DNA from: Porphyromonadaceae bacterium UBA7087
GTDB taxonomy: Bacteria; Bacteroidota; Bacteroidia; Bacteroidales; Muribaculaceae
DNA: 13,875 nt
Assembly (NCBI GenBank): GCA_002493515.1
Contig: DKYZ01000140.1
Coordinates: 1-13,875, forward strand
Reading direction: 5' to 3'
Shown here: one piece after another, positions 1 to 6,008 of the stretch
Layout of the letters: every line of letters starts with the position of its first letter
How positions within the stretch are numbered: position 1 is the first letter of the stretch
Translations under genes and position numbers: made by a program
Notes under the pieces: model-generated
Databases searched by the model: none
What the model saw: the letters and a program-made list of their open reading frames with translations, nothing else
What the model was told of the DNA's origin: nothing

Positions 1-68
1 TCATCCGCGCCTGGGTTTTCCAGCTGGCCAGGGAGCGGGGAAGCCGGGATGAGGAAGCCGCGGAGTCG

Positions 69-1406
69 TCAAATGTTGATTAGCAGGGTCTCAAGCCAGA
101 TTACGGCCATGCCGCAGAGATAGCCGAGCAGGGCGAGCCATGTGATATGTTTCACATACCACATGAAAGGAATTTTCTCTATGCCCATGGCCACTACTCC
201 CGCCGCGCTGCCGATTATCAGCATCGAGCCGCCGACGCCGGCGCAGAACGTGAGCAGATGCCAGAACAGACCGTCTTCTACAAACAGCGACATGTATGAG
301 GGGTCGGCCGCCGTGGCTATGGCCGCCTCGTTGGCTACCGGATACATCTCCATGCAGGCGGCCACAAGGGGCACGTTGTCGACAATCGATGACAGGACGC
401 CGATTATGCCGTTGATGACGTATACCTCATGGAAAGTCTCGTTGAGCCACGCAGCGAGGCTGGCGAGGATGCCCGCCTGTCCGAGGGCCGCTACCGCCAT
501 AAGGATTCCGAGGAAGAAGAGGATGGTCGACATGTCGATGTTGCGCATCACCTGCGATATCCTTCCCTCTATCTTTCCGTCAAGCTCGTAATGGCGCACG
601 ATCAGCTCTGTCAGCAGCCACAGGGCGCCGAGGGAGATGAGGATGCCCATGTAGGGGGGAAGATGTGTGGCGGCCTTGAAGACCGGCACGAAGAGAAGTC
701 CTGCCACTCCGCATATGAGGATGAGCACAGACAGTCCGTGGTGGTGCACCTCCAGGTCGTAGCCTGTGCGGCGGTCCTGGCTGTTGAGAGGCTCCACCGC
801 GGAGGCCGGTATCATATGCGATGCTATCATGGTAGGCACCAGAACGGATACGAGCGACGGAATGAGAAGGTTGGCGATGAGGTCGGCCGACGATACATAG
901 TTTTTCATCCACAGCATGATGGTGGTGATGTCGCCGATGGGCGACCAGGCGCCTCCTGCGTTGGCCGCGAGCACGATCACGCAGGCGAATATCCAGCGCT
1001 CTTTCTGGTCGGCGAGCATTCGCCTGAGCATCATCACCATGATGATGGTGGTGGTCATGTTGTCGAGGATGGCCGACATGAAGAAGGCCACGAGCACGAG
1101 GATCCACATCAGCTTGCGCTTGTCGGAGGCATGGATGCGCTGCACCAGGATGTTGAATCCGCCGTAGCGGTCGATAAGCTCCACGATGGTCATGGCTCCG
1201 ATGAGGAAGACCACGATCTCGCAGGTGTCTCCCAGGGCAATGACCATGTCTTCCGTAAGGTTGGGATCATGGCCGTTGACGGCATAGACAGCCCACAGCA
1301 GACCGCACATTATCAGTGCGAAAGTGGCTTTGTTGACTCCGAGGAGATGTTCGCAGGCTATCATGAGATAGCCCAGGATGAAAATGATTAATAAGGCGGT
1401 AATCAT
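69..1406 (-). CDS. nhaD: NhaD-type Na+/H+ antiporter
   Basis: This 445-residue inner-membrane protein is almost entirely hydrophobic, with roughly 11-13 membrane segments starting at residue 2. It carries motifs of the NhaD branch of the ion-transporter superfamily: LDNMTTT at 114-120, NAGGAWSPIGDITT at 149-162, SSIVDNVPL at 339-347 and GGSMLIIGSAAG at 392-403. The two Asp-Asn pairs sit in mirrored halves, as expected for the inverted-repeat fold. Known NhaD proteins exchange cytoplasmic Na+ or Li+ for protons and help with salt and alkaline stress; the same role is inferred here. The Met start at 1406 leads straight into the first membrane segment and the length fits the family. It lies downstream of tRNA-Gln on the same strand but is separated by the tRNA terminator. 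I found no Bacteroidota-type promoter in the gap, so its own promoter is unplaced. Confidence 0.92.
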   Translation of the reverse strand: MITALLIIFILGYLMIACEHLLGVNKATFALIMCGLLWAVYAVNGHDPNLTEDMVIALGDTCEIVVFLIGAMTIVELIDRYGGFNILVQRIHASDKRKLMWILVLVAFFMSAILDNMTTTIIMVMMLRRMLADQKERWIFACVIVLAANAGGAWSPIGDITTIMLWMKNYVSSADLIANLLIPSLVSVLVPTMIASHMIPASAVEPLNSQDRRTGYDLEVHHHGLSVLILICGVAGLLFVPVFKAATHLPPYMGILISLGALWLLTELIVRHYELDGKIEGRISQVMRNIDMSTILFFLGILMAVAALGQAGILASLAAWLNETFHEVYVINGIIGVLSSIVDNVPLVAACMEMYPVANEAAIATAADPSYMSLFVEDGLFWHLLTFCAGVGGSMLIIGSAAGVVAMGIEKIPFMWYVKHITWLALLGYLCGMAVIWLETLLINI

Positions 1407-1433
1407 TTCTTGAGATGTGAGTTTTTAATGGTT

Positions 1434-1457
1434 GGTTGTGATTATGGTTGTGATTTA
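1434..1457. repeat. 12-bp tandem repeat, two copies
   Basis: Two adjacent 12-bp units, ggttgtgattat and ggttgtgattta, agree at 10 of 12 positions. They lie in the leader region upstream of nhaD. With two copies this may be chance or slippage; no function is visible. Confidence 0.4.
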
Positions 1458-1510
1458 AGGTCAGTGTCTTTCATGACGGTCCCTGAGCCGGGCACGGCAC
1501 GTCAATTCAA

Positions 1511-1552
1511 TATAAAAATCTCCAAAAATCAGATGACTGACTGATGGAGATT
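1511..1552 (-). terminator. Rho-independent terminator of tRNA-Gln
   Basis: Read on the minus strand just after the tRNA, the sequence forms AATCTCC paired with GGAGATT (plus-strand arms 1517-1523 and 1546-1552), with an inner ATCAG/CTGAT helix, and ends in a T-rich run (ATTTTTATA). This is a typical intrinsic terminator. It should separate the tRNA transcript from nhaD. Confidence 0.75.
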
Positions 1553-1563
1553 CATAAAATGGG

Positions 1564-1634
1564 TTGTCCTACCCGGATTCGAACCAGGACAAGCAGAACC
1601 AAAAACTGCGGTGCTGCCATTACACCATAGGACA
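1564..1634 (-). tRNA. tRNA-Gln (anticodon UUG)
   Basis: The minus strand folds as a 71-nt cloverleaf. The acceptor is TGTCCTA/TAGGACA with discriminator A, and the D arm is GTG/CAC around TAATGGCAG. The anticodon arm is GCAGT/TCTGC with loop TTTTGGT, giving anticodon TTG. The variable loop has 4 nt, and the T arm is CCTGG/CCGGG around TTCGAAT. The U1-A72 pair is a hallmark of bacterial tRNA-Gln. The closing pair of the anticodon stem (31-39) is a T-T mismatch. The CCA end is not encoded (CCC follows), so a CCA-adding enzyme must supply it. It reads CAA, and CAG by wobble. It has its own promoter and terminator. Confidence 0.95.
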
Positions 1635-1678
1635 ATCCGCATCCACAAAAGCGCGCGGGGCGCTTCTCGAAGATGCGG

Positions 1679-1710
1679 CAAAGTTAGCCAATAATTTGGA
1701 AATGCGCAAA
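1679..1710 (-). promoter_or_regulatory. Bacteroidota promoter for tRNA-Gln
   Basis: On the minus strand TTTG (plus 1707-1710) is followed after 20 nt by TAACTTTG (plus 1679-1686), a full match to the Bacteroidota -33/-7 consensus. The predicted start lies near 1675, about 40 nt upstream of the mature tRNA. Confidence 0.7.
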
Positions 1711-1727
1711 TATTATTGTTATATTTG
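1695..1727 (+). promoter_or_regulatory. Bacteroidota promoter for the plus-strand lipoprotein
   Basis: TTTG at 1695-1698 and TATATTTG at 1720-1727, with 21 nt between them, match the -33/-7 consensus. Transcription should start near 1732, giving a leader of about 85 nt before the ATG at 1816. The -33 half of this promoter lies inside the promoter of the divergent tRNA. Confidence 0.65.
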
Positions 1728-1815
1728 TGGGGAAATTGCAGAGCCGGCCCGATGTCGCGCTGACTCTCCGGCCTGTCTCACGGGCGATTACCGTCCACTA
1801 TAAAATTATGATATT

Positions 1816-2319
1816 ATGAAGAAAGGTTTTATCTACCTGGCTCTGGCGGCCATGATGCCGCTCGCAGCCTGCTCCCCGAAGGGAGACACTCAGAAGAAGG
1901 AGGCGGAGGCTGCCGCCGACGAGGCTTTCTATGCCGCGCAGCCTGTGGGCAGCGGCGAATACAGGGCGGTGTCGTTTCAGGACGGCGACCTGCGCAGCGA
2001 CCGCAACCGTTTCGACGGCCGTGTGATCATGGCCCTGAGTCCCGACAATTCGGGTATATACATCTATGAGAACGGCAACCGCACCAACTTCAAGGCCACG
2101 ATCACGCTATCGAAGCCGTTCGAGAAGAAAGACAGCGTCTTTGTGGCGGTCGACAAGAAGAACAATCCGGTGATGGTGATTCCGGGAACGGAAAACGATA
2201 CTCTCATGTTCGTACGCCGCGATACGGTCACTACTAAAGTGGCGTTTGAGCGTCAGGCCATAACAGAGCTTACCGCAGGCAACGCCTGGTCGCGCATCTC
2301 CGAGAAAATCAAGGAGTAG
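1816..2319 (+). CDS. Hypothetical lipoprotein
   Basis: I do not recognise a family for this 167-residue protein. It starts with a lipoprotein signal: two Lys, a hydrophobic stretch, and a lipobox L16-A-A-C19, so the mature protein should be acylated on Cys19 and anchored in the envelope. The first mature residues (SPKGDTQKKEAEAA) look like a flexible charged linker. The rest, roughly residues 50-150, alternates charged and beta-prone stretches, suggesting a small beta-rich periplasmic or surface domain. There are no cysteines after the lipidated one. The start is preceded by an AT-rich leader without a Shine-Dalgarno sequence, as is usual in Bacteroidota. It is the only plus-strand gene here, has its own promoter and ends at a large palindrome, so it is probably monocistronic. 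Confidence 0.8.
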   Translation: MKKGFIYLALAAMMPLAACSPKGDTQKKEAEAAADEAFYAAQPVGSGEYRAVSFQDGDLRSDRNRFDGRVIMALSPDNSGIYIYENGNRTNFKATITLSKPFEKKDSVFVAVDKKNNPVMVIPGTENDTLMFVRRDTVTTKVAFERQAITELTAGNAWSRISEKIKE

Positions 2320-2332
2320 AATGTCGGCTGAG

Positions 2333-2394
2333 GCCGTATACATACAATACGCCCGTGAATCTCGAGACTCACGGGCGCATTGTATGTATACGGC
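2333..2394. terminator. 62-bp near-perfect palindrome, probable bidirectional terminator
   Basis: GCCGTATACATACAAT at 2333-2348 pairs with 2379-2394. After one A/C mismatch (2349/2378), CGCCCGTGA at 2350-2358 pairs with 2369-2377. The 10-nt loop itself contains the palindrome TCTCGAGA. That gives 25 paired bases with a single mismatch. It lies between the ends of two convergent genes (2319 and 2402), which suggests termination in both directions, but neither side has a clear T-run after the stem, which is unusual. Confidence 0.6.
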
Positions 2395-2401
2395 TGTCTG
2401 T

Positions 2402-3382
2402 TCAGCGTCGGTCTCTTATGGGCATTTTTACGGTTGACCCCGGAGCGGGTATGGCCTTCATGCGCGGAGCCCCCTCGGCTTCCTTCTTGTCAGCTGCGGC
2501 TTTGACATCCTTGTCGGTATCGGCTGCCTGTGCCGACGGAGTGTCCAGGTTGGCCTTGATGGTGAGGATGATCACGGCGTCGGGCTCAACACCCATGCGC
2601 TCGGAGCGTCCGCTGAAGAGGGCGTAGCCCGTAGTGGCGAATCTCTTGGTCTCGCCGTTGGTCATCGAGCGGTATGCCTCTGAGAATACCGGGCCCATGT
2701 AGCGGTCGCCTACGGAGACCTCCGTAGGAAGGGGAAGCGCCAGTTCCTGACCCTGCTCGTCGGTGGCGGTGATGCTGACTTTCAGTTTGTCGCCCTCCTT
2801 GAGCTTGACGGTATCCCCCTTGCTGACAACCTCTCCGTAGAGGTCATTGGAGATTTTCTGCATCTTCAGCTTCTTCTGGGCTGTCTCCAGATTGCTGGCC
2901 GCCTGCTTGCGGTTGTATTCCTCGCGCTCCTGGTTGAGACGACCCATGATGGCGTAGAACTCCTTCTGGGCTTCCTCGACATTGACGGCACTGTCAGACT
3001 GCAGGCCGGCCTGCATGCTCTCCACGAGCACTTTCGGGTTGAGCTGCATATTGTAGTCCTCGTCAAACTGGAATATGTTCATTGCCATCTGGATGCCCTG
3101 GAACACACCCTGGTTGTATGCGTCGTCGCCGCTTCTGACGGCGTTCATGCCGGCCTGGATTCCGCGCATGTAGTCGCGGCGTGCCTGCTCGCTGAGGAAA
3201 GTGGTGTCACGCTCGGCTGCACGCCAATAGTCGGCGGCCTGGCGCTGTCCGAAATAGTAGAGAAGGGAGTCGCCGGCGTTGGCGTTCTTGATTTCGCCGA
3301 GCTGGCGTCCGTCGCCTCCCTGCGAGCAGGATGCCAGAGTGAGGGCTGCTGCTCCGCAAAGTAGAATTGATTTCAGATTCAT
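2402..3382 (-). CDS. Lipoprotein with FKBP_N-like region and degenerate FKBP-like C-terminus
   Basis: This 326-residue lipoprotein has a signal ending in lipobox L16-A-S-C19. Residues about 40-170 are helical and resemble the domain preceding FKBP domains (LLYYFGQRQAADYW, then repeated helices such as RDYMRGIQAGMNAV). A coiled-coil-like stretch at about 150-180 follows. Residues about 190-285 align loosely with an FKBP domain: a GD..KLKV..TATDEQG strand pair, GPVFSEAYRSMTNGE where active FKBPs have IPGWTEGLQLM..G, and a final VIILTIKANL strand. The Tyr of VHYTG, the Phe-Asp pair and the IPP loop are missing, so I doubt it is an active prolyl isomerase; a chaperone or assembly role is inferred. 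The tail (286-326) is charged and low in complexity. It is the last gene of the cassette, 19 nt after the small lipoprotein. Confidence 0.75.
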   Translation of the reverse strand: MNLKSILLCGAAALTLASCSQGGDGRQLGEIKNANAGDSLLYYFGQRQAADYWRAAERDTTFLSEQARRDYMRGIQAGMNAVRSGDDAYNQGVFQGIQMAMNIFQFDEDYNMQLNPKVLVESMQAGLQSDSAVNVEEAQKEFYAIMGRLNQEREEYNRKQAASNLETAQKKLKMQKISNDLYGEVVSKGDTVKLKEGDKLKVSITATDEQGQELALPLPTEVSVGDRYMGPVFSEAYRSMTNGETKRFATTGYALFSGRSERMGVEPDAVIILTIKANLDTPSAQAADTDKDVKAAADKKEAEGAPRMKAIPAPGSTVKMPIRDRR

Positions 3383-3401
3383 CTTTAGGTATATGATATT
3401 G

Positions 3402-3626
3402 TTACTTGATGTCTTGCGCCTTTTCGGCGTTCTGGGTGGAGTCGTCGGCCATACGCTCCGGATGTGACGCGGTGTCGGTGGGAGCGGAGTCGATGACGCA
3501 TTCTATGGTCTCTCCGGTCGGCTCCATGTTGGATGCCCTGCGCCCCTGGCAGGCGCCCAGGCTCAAAAGCAGAACGGCGCACCCACAGATCAATACTGCG
3601 GGGCGCTGTGTGAATTTGCGTGTCAT
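3402..3626 (-). CDS. Small hypothetical lipoprotein
   Basis: This short open frame of 74 codons encodes a probable lipoprotein: a basic N-terminus (MTRKFTQR), a hydrophobic segment at 9-23, then the lipobox-like L23-G-A-C26. The mature part is only 49 residues, hydrophilic and rich in Thr, Asp, Glu and Ser (for example SAPTDTASHPERMADDST), with no visible domain, and is probably disordered. I chose this frame over the overlapping ones because of the signal sequence and the tight spacing: it starts 4 nt after the FKBP lipoprotein stop and ends 19 nt before the next gene. It could be a small accessory partner of the neighbouring envelope isomerases, or a decaying lipoprotein; no function can be assigned. 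Confidence 0.65.
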   Translation of the reverse strand: MTRKFTQRPAVLICGCAVLLLSLGACQGRRASNMEPTGETIECVIDSAPTDTASHPERMADDSTQNAEKAQDIK

Positions 3627-3630
3627 ATGC

Positions 3631-4203
3631 TTACTGCTGAACGTTGCCGGGCTGAACCTCGATGAGCTGCACCTCGAAAATAAGCGGCGCGTCAGGCGGA
3701 ATCGTGCCGGGAATGCCGTTGGGGCCGTATGCCAGATTGGAGGGGATGTAGAATACGGCTGTGGAGCCGGTCTGCATCAGCTGCAGCCCCTCTGTCCATC
3801 CGGGTATCACCTGGTTGAGCGGGAATGTCGTGGGCTCGCCACGCTGGATGGAGCTGTCGAAGACAGTGCCGTCGGTGAGCATTCCGGTGTAGTGTACTGT
3901 CACGTTGTTGGTGGCTTTGGGCGATGTGCCTTCGCCTTTGGAGACAATGGCATACTTCAGTCCGCTTGCTGTCACGGCGTAGGTCGAGTCGGTGGCCGTC
4001 TCTCCCTTTTTGGCGTCGTCGGTGAAGAACGCTGCGTTGTATTTTGCGAGAATCGAGTCGGGAGCCTCTGTCTCGGTTTCCTCCATCACGGCGCTTACCA
4101 TGCTGTCAACTGCTGCAGAGTCGGCTGTTTTCTCTTTGTTGCCCGAGCATGATGCCATGCCGAGGACTACGGCCGCGAGGGCGGCCACATAGATTTTCTT
4201 CAT
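3631..4203 (-). CDS. FKBP-type peptidyl-prolyl isomerase, lipoprotein
   Basis: This 190-residue protein catalyses cis-trans isomerisation of prolyl bonds, by family. A lipoprotein signal with lipobox M16-A-S-C19 puts it in the envelope. A low-complexity acidic linker (20-75) leads to a complete FKBP domain at about 78-184. By comparison with FKBP12 the active-site residues are all present: Y105 in VHYTG, F115-D116, F127, V132-I133 and W136 in VIPGW, Y159 in AYG, and F176 in LIFEV. It is expected to help fold exported proteins. The domain is a close copy of the one encoded just upstream (about 62 of 83 residues identical at 101-183, counted by eye), so the pair probably arose by tandem duplication. 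The gap to the upstream gene is 13 nt and to the downstream gene 4 nt, so they are cotranscribed. Confidence 0.93.
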   Translation of the reverse strand: MKKIYVAALAAVVLGMASCSGNKEKTADSAAVDSMVSAVMEETETEAPDSILAKYNAAFFTDDAKKGETATDSTYAVTASGLKYAIVSKGEGTSPKATNNVTVHYTGMLTDGTVFDSSIQRGEPTTFPLNQVIPGWTEGLQLMQTGSTAVFYIPSNLAYGPNGIPGTIPPDAPLIFEVQLIEVQPGNVQQ

Positions 4204-4216
4204 TTTAAGTTTATGG

Positions 4217-4807
4217 TTATTTCTTTATTACCTTGATAAGTTCCACATCGAAGATGAGTGTGGCGTGGGGAGGAATGGCGCCCTGGATTCCGTTGGGGCC
4301 GTAAGCCAGGTCAGAGGGGATGTAGAAACGGTATTTTCCACCTTCCTTCATGAGCTGCACGCCCTCTGTCCATCCGGGGATGACGCGGTTGAGGGGGAAT
4401 GTGGCGGGCTCGCCGCGGCTTACGCTGCTGTCGAACACTGTTCCGTCGAGAAGTTTGCCGGTGTAGTGTACGGTCACCTCGTCCTCGGCTGTAGGCTGTG
4501 CGCCGGTGCCCTCTTTCTCCACCTCATACTGGAGGCCGGAGGCCGTTGTGATGACGTTCTCTTTCTTTCCGTTCTCCTCCAGGAATTTCTTTCCCACACT
4601 CTGGGCGGCCTCGGCGGCCTTGCGTGAGAGTTCCTCGAGATATTCTGTGATTATTTTCTGGGCTTCCTGGGCTTCCATCTCTGTCGGGAGGTCTTCGAAG
4701 GATGCTTTCAATGCGCGGTCGAAATCATCATATCTGAGGTCTGTCAGACCCATGCCTCTGAGCTGCTTGCCGATGGCGATGCCCCAGGCGTAACTTAACT
4801 GATCCAT
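4217..4807 (-). CDS. FKBP-type peptidyl-prolyl isomerase with FKBP_N dimerisation domain
   Basis: This 196-residue protein has an N-terminal helical FKBP_N domain (about 1-80, starting MDQLSYAWGIAIGKQL) and a complete FKBP domain (about 88-194). Key residues are Y115, F125-D126, F137, V142-I143, W146, Y169 and F186, all as in active isomerases. The layout is that of the FklB/FkpA/Mip group, which dimerises through the N-terminal domain. There is no signal peptide: the N-terminus begins directly in the dimerisation helix, so it should be cytoplasmic, like FklB, unlike its lipoprotein neighbour. The Met start gives the usual family N-terminus, and the leader is AT-rich without a Shine-Dalgarno sequence. 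It is the first gene of the four-gene FKBP and lipoprotein cassette, 86 nt after the glycosyltransferase stop; I see no clear consensus promoter in that gap. Confidence 0.92.
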   Translation of the reverse strand: MDQLSYAWGIAIGKQLRGMGLTDLRYDDFDRALKASFEDLPTEMEAQEAQKIITEYLEELSRKAAEAAQSVGKKFLEENGKKENVITTASGLQYEVEKEGTGAQPTAEDEVTVHYTGKLLDGTVFDSSVSRGEPATFPLNRVIPGWTEGVQLMKEGGKYRFYIPSDLAYGPNGIQGAIPPHATLIFDVELIKVIKK

Positions 4808-4893
4808 TTTTTCGGTTATATTTTTCTGTTTTAAACTATTGCTCTTATGGTTATAACGCTTATGCGCCTGAATTGTTATCCGTCAGGGTCGAT

Positions 4894-5988
4894 TCAGAGT
4901 CCGTAGGCTCTCTTGATGCGGGGCAGGACGCGGGGCCAGGCGAGGGTGTCGCGGAATGTGGCGAGGGCGGCTGCGCCCATGCGCAGCCGCAGCTCGCGGT
5001 CGGAAGCGAGATGGCGCATCGCGTCGGCGAGGGCTCCGGCGTCGGATGCCGGCACCAGAAATGCCTCGCGGCCGTCGGTGAGATATTCCTTCTGCGCACC
5101 GTTGGCTGTGGTGACGTGCGGCCGGCCGCTGGCCATGTATTCCAGGTTGGCCAGTCCGAATGCCTCCTCCTTCACGGAAGGGAGCACGCCGAAATGGCAG
5201 CCTCCGATGATGTCGAGCGGGCGCTTGGTGTGTTTGTGCCAGTCGATCATATCCATCACCTCCCTGGTCAGGGCGCGCCGGCGCAGCGAGTCGACATAAT
5301 CCGGCTGGCCGGTACCCACGATTTTCAACCTTATCTTGGTGCGTTTCAGAAGCGACATGGCGTCGATGAGGACCTCCAGACCCTTGCCGGGAATAAGCGG
5401 GCCGTGAAACATTGCCGTCACGGGACCGCGCTCCGGCTCGGGAAGCGGCTCAGACGACTCGATATAGAGGCTGTTGAAGATCACGTGCATCCTGTCGGCC
5501 GGAAAGGGGAGCCTGCGTCCGTGCCACGTGTCGAGAAAACGGCGCTGGGCCGTCTCCGATACGAAAATCTGTGCGTCGGTATTGCGGTAGATACGTCTGA
5601 AGAGGCGGTTGTCGCGGCCGCGTCTGACGCTGTGGCGCGTAGACACTACCCTTATGTCTTTCCTTCTCGCCAGTTTCTTGGCTAGGAGCACGGTGAAGAT
5701 GTCGCGGTAATGATGGGCATGGAAAATCACGGACCCTTCCGGAAGCGTCTTCATGTATTTTGCCATAGAGACAGCCGAGGAAGGGTCGAAAAATCCGTGC
5801 AGGGGGGCATGGTGGAGCTCCACGCCCGCCTCACGGAAAAGAGTGTCTACTCCGCGGGCGTCGCGTGTGAACGCCGCCACACGCCATCCCTCGTCGATAA
5901 AGGAGCGGCATATGTCGAGCGTATACCGCTCGATGCCGCTCCATCTGTTGGATGACAGTATGTGTACGAGAACTCCCTTGCAGCCCAT
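4894..5988 (-). CDS. GT4-family glycosyltransferase
   Basis: This 364-residue enzyme has the GT-B layout of family GT4. The N-terminal acceptor domain (about 5-170) opens with VLVHILSSNRWSGIERYTLDI, where the SGIE loop is typical. The C-terminal nucleotide-sugar domain (about 185-360) has the phosphate-binding HGPLIPGKG with K202 and the E-x7-E motif E275-AFGLANL-E283. It should be cytoplasmic and transfer a sugar from an NDP-sugar onto a lipid-linked or saccharide acceptor; donor and acceptor cannot be told from sequence. There is no signal or membrane segment. It starts 20 nt after the stop of the dehydrogenase-like gene and is probably cotranscribed with it. It is not part of a recognisable polysaccharide cluster: no other glycosyltransferases, flippase or polymerase are nearby. 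Confidence 0.88.
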   Translation of the reverse strand: MGCKGVLVHILSSNRWSGIERYTLDICRSFIDEGWRVAAFTRDARGVDTLFREAGVELHHAPLHGFFDPSSAVSMAKYMKTLPEGSVIFHAHHYRDIFTVLLAKKLARRKDIRVVSTRHSVRRGRDNRLFRRIYRNTDAQIFVSETAQRRFLDTWHGRRLPFPADRMHVIFNSLYIESSEPLPEPERGPVTAMFHGPLIPGKGLEVLIDAMSLLKRTKIRLKIVGTGQPDYVDSLRRRALTREVMDMIDWHKHTKRPLDIIGGCHFGVLPSVKEEAFGLANLEYMASGRPHVTTANGAQKEYLTDGREAFLVPASDAGALADAMRHLASDRELRLRMGAAALATFRDTLAWPRVLPRIKRAYGL

Positions 5989-6008
5989 GACGCGTTAGGA
6001 GAATGGAA

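Noticed and set aside
1..68. Possible end of another minus-strand gene with TGA at 1-3
   Set aside because: The frame is only about 20 codons before it meets nhaD, is rich in Pro, and has no recognisable start or domain.
148..155. TGTTTCAC, a half of the parS consensus, near GAAAGG on the other side
   Set aside because: The second half does not complete the palindrome and the bases encode a normal nhaD segment (VKHIT); a chance half-site.
429..1391. Long plus-strand open frame of 320 codons opposite nhaD, rich in His, Glu and Asp
   Set aside because: It lies wholly antisense to a well-supported transporter, has no domain, and its composition is that of a shadow of hydrophobic codons.
1808..1819. 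Three-codon upstream frame ATG ATA TTA TGA overlapping the lipoprotein start
   Set aside because: Short AT-rich leaders often produce such frames by chance, and nothing supports a regulatory role.
4808..4893. Possible promoter for the FKBP cassette (TAGTTTAA on the minus strand)
   Set aside because: It matches the -7 consensus poorly and no -33 box lies at the right distance.
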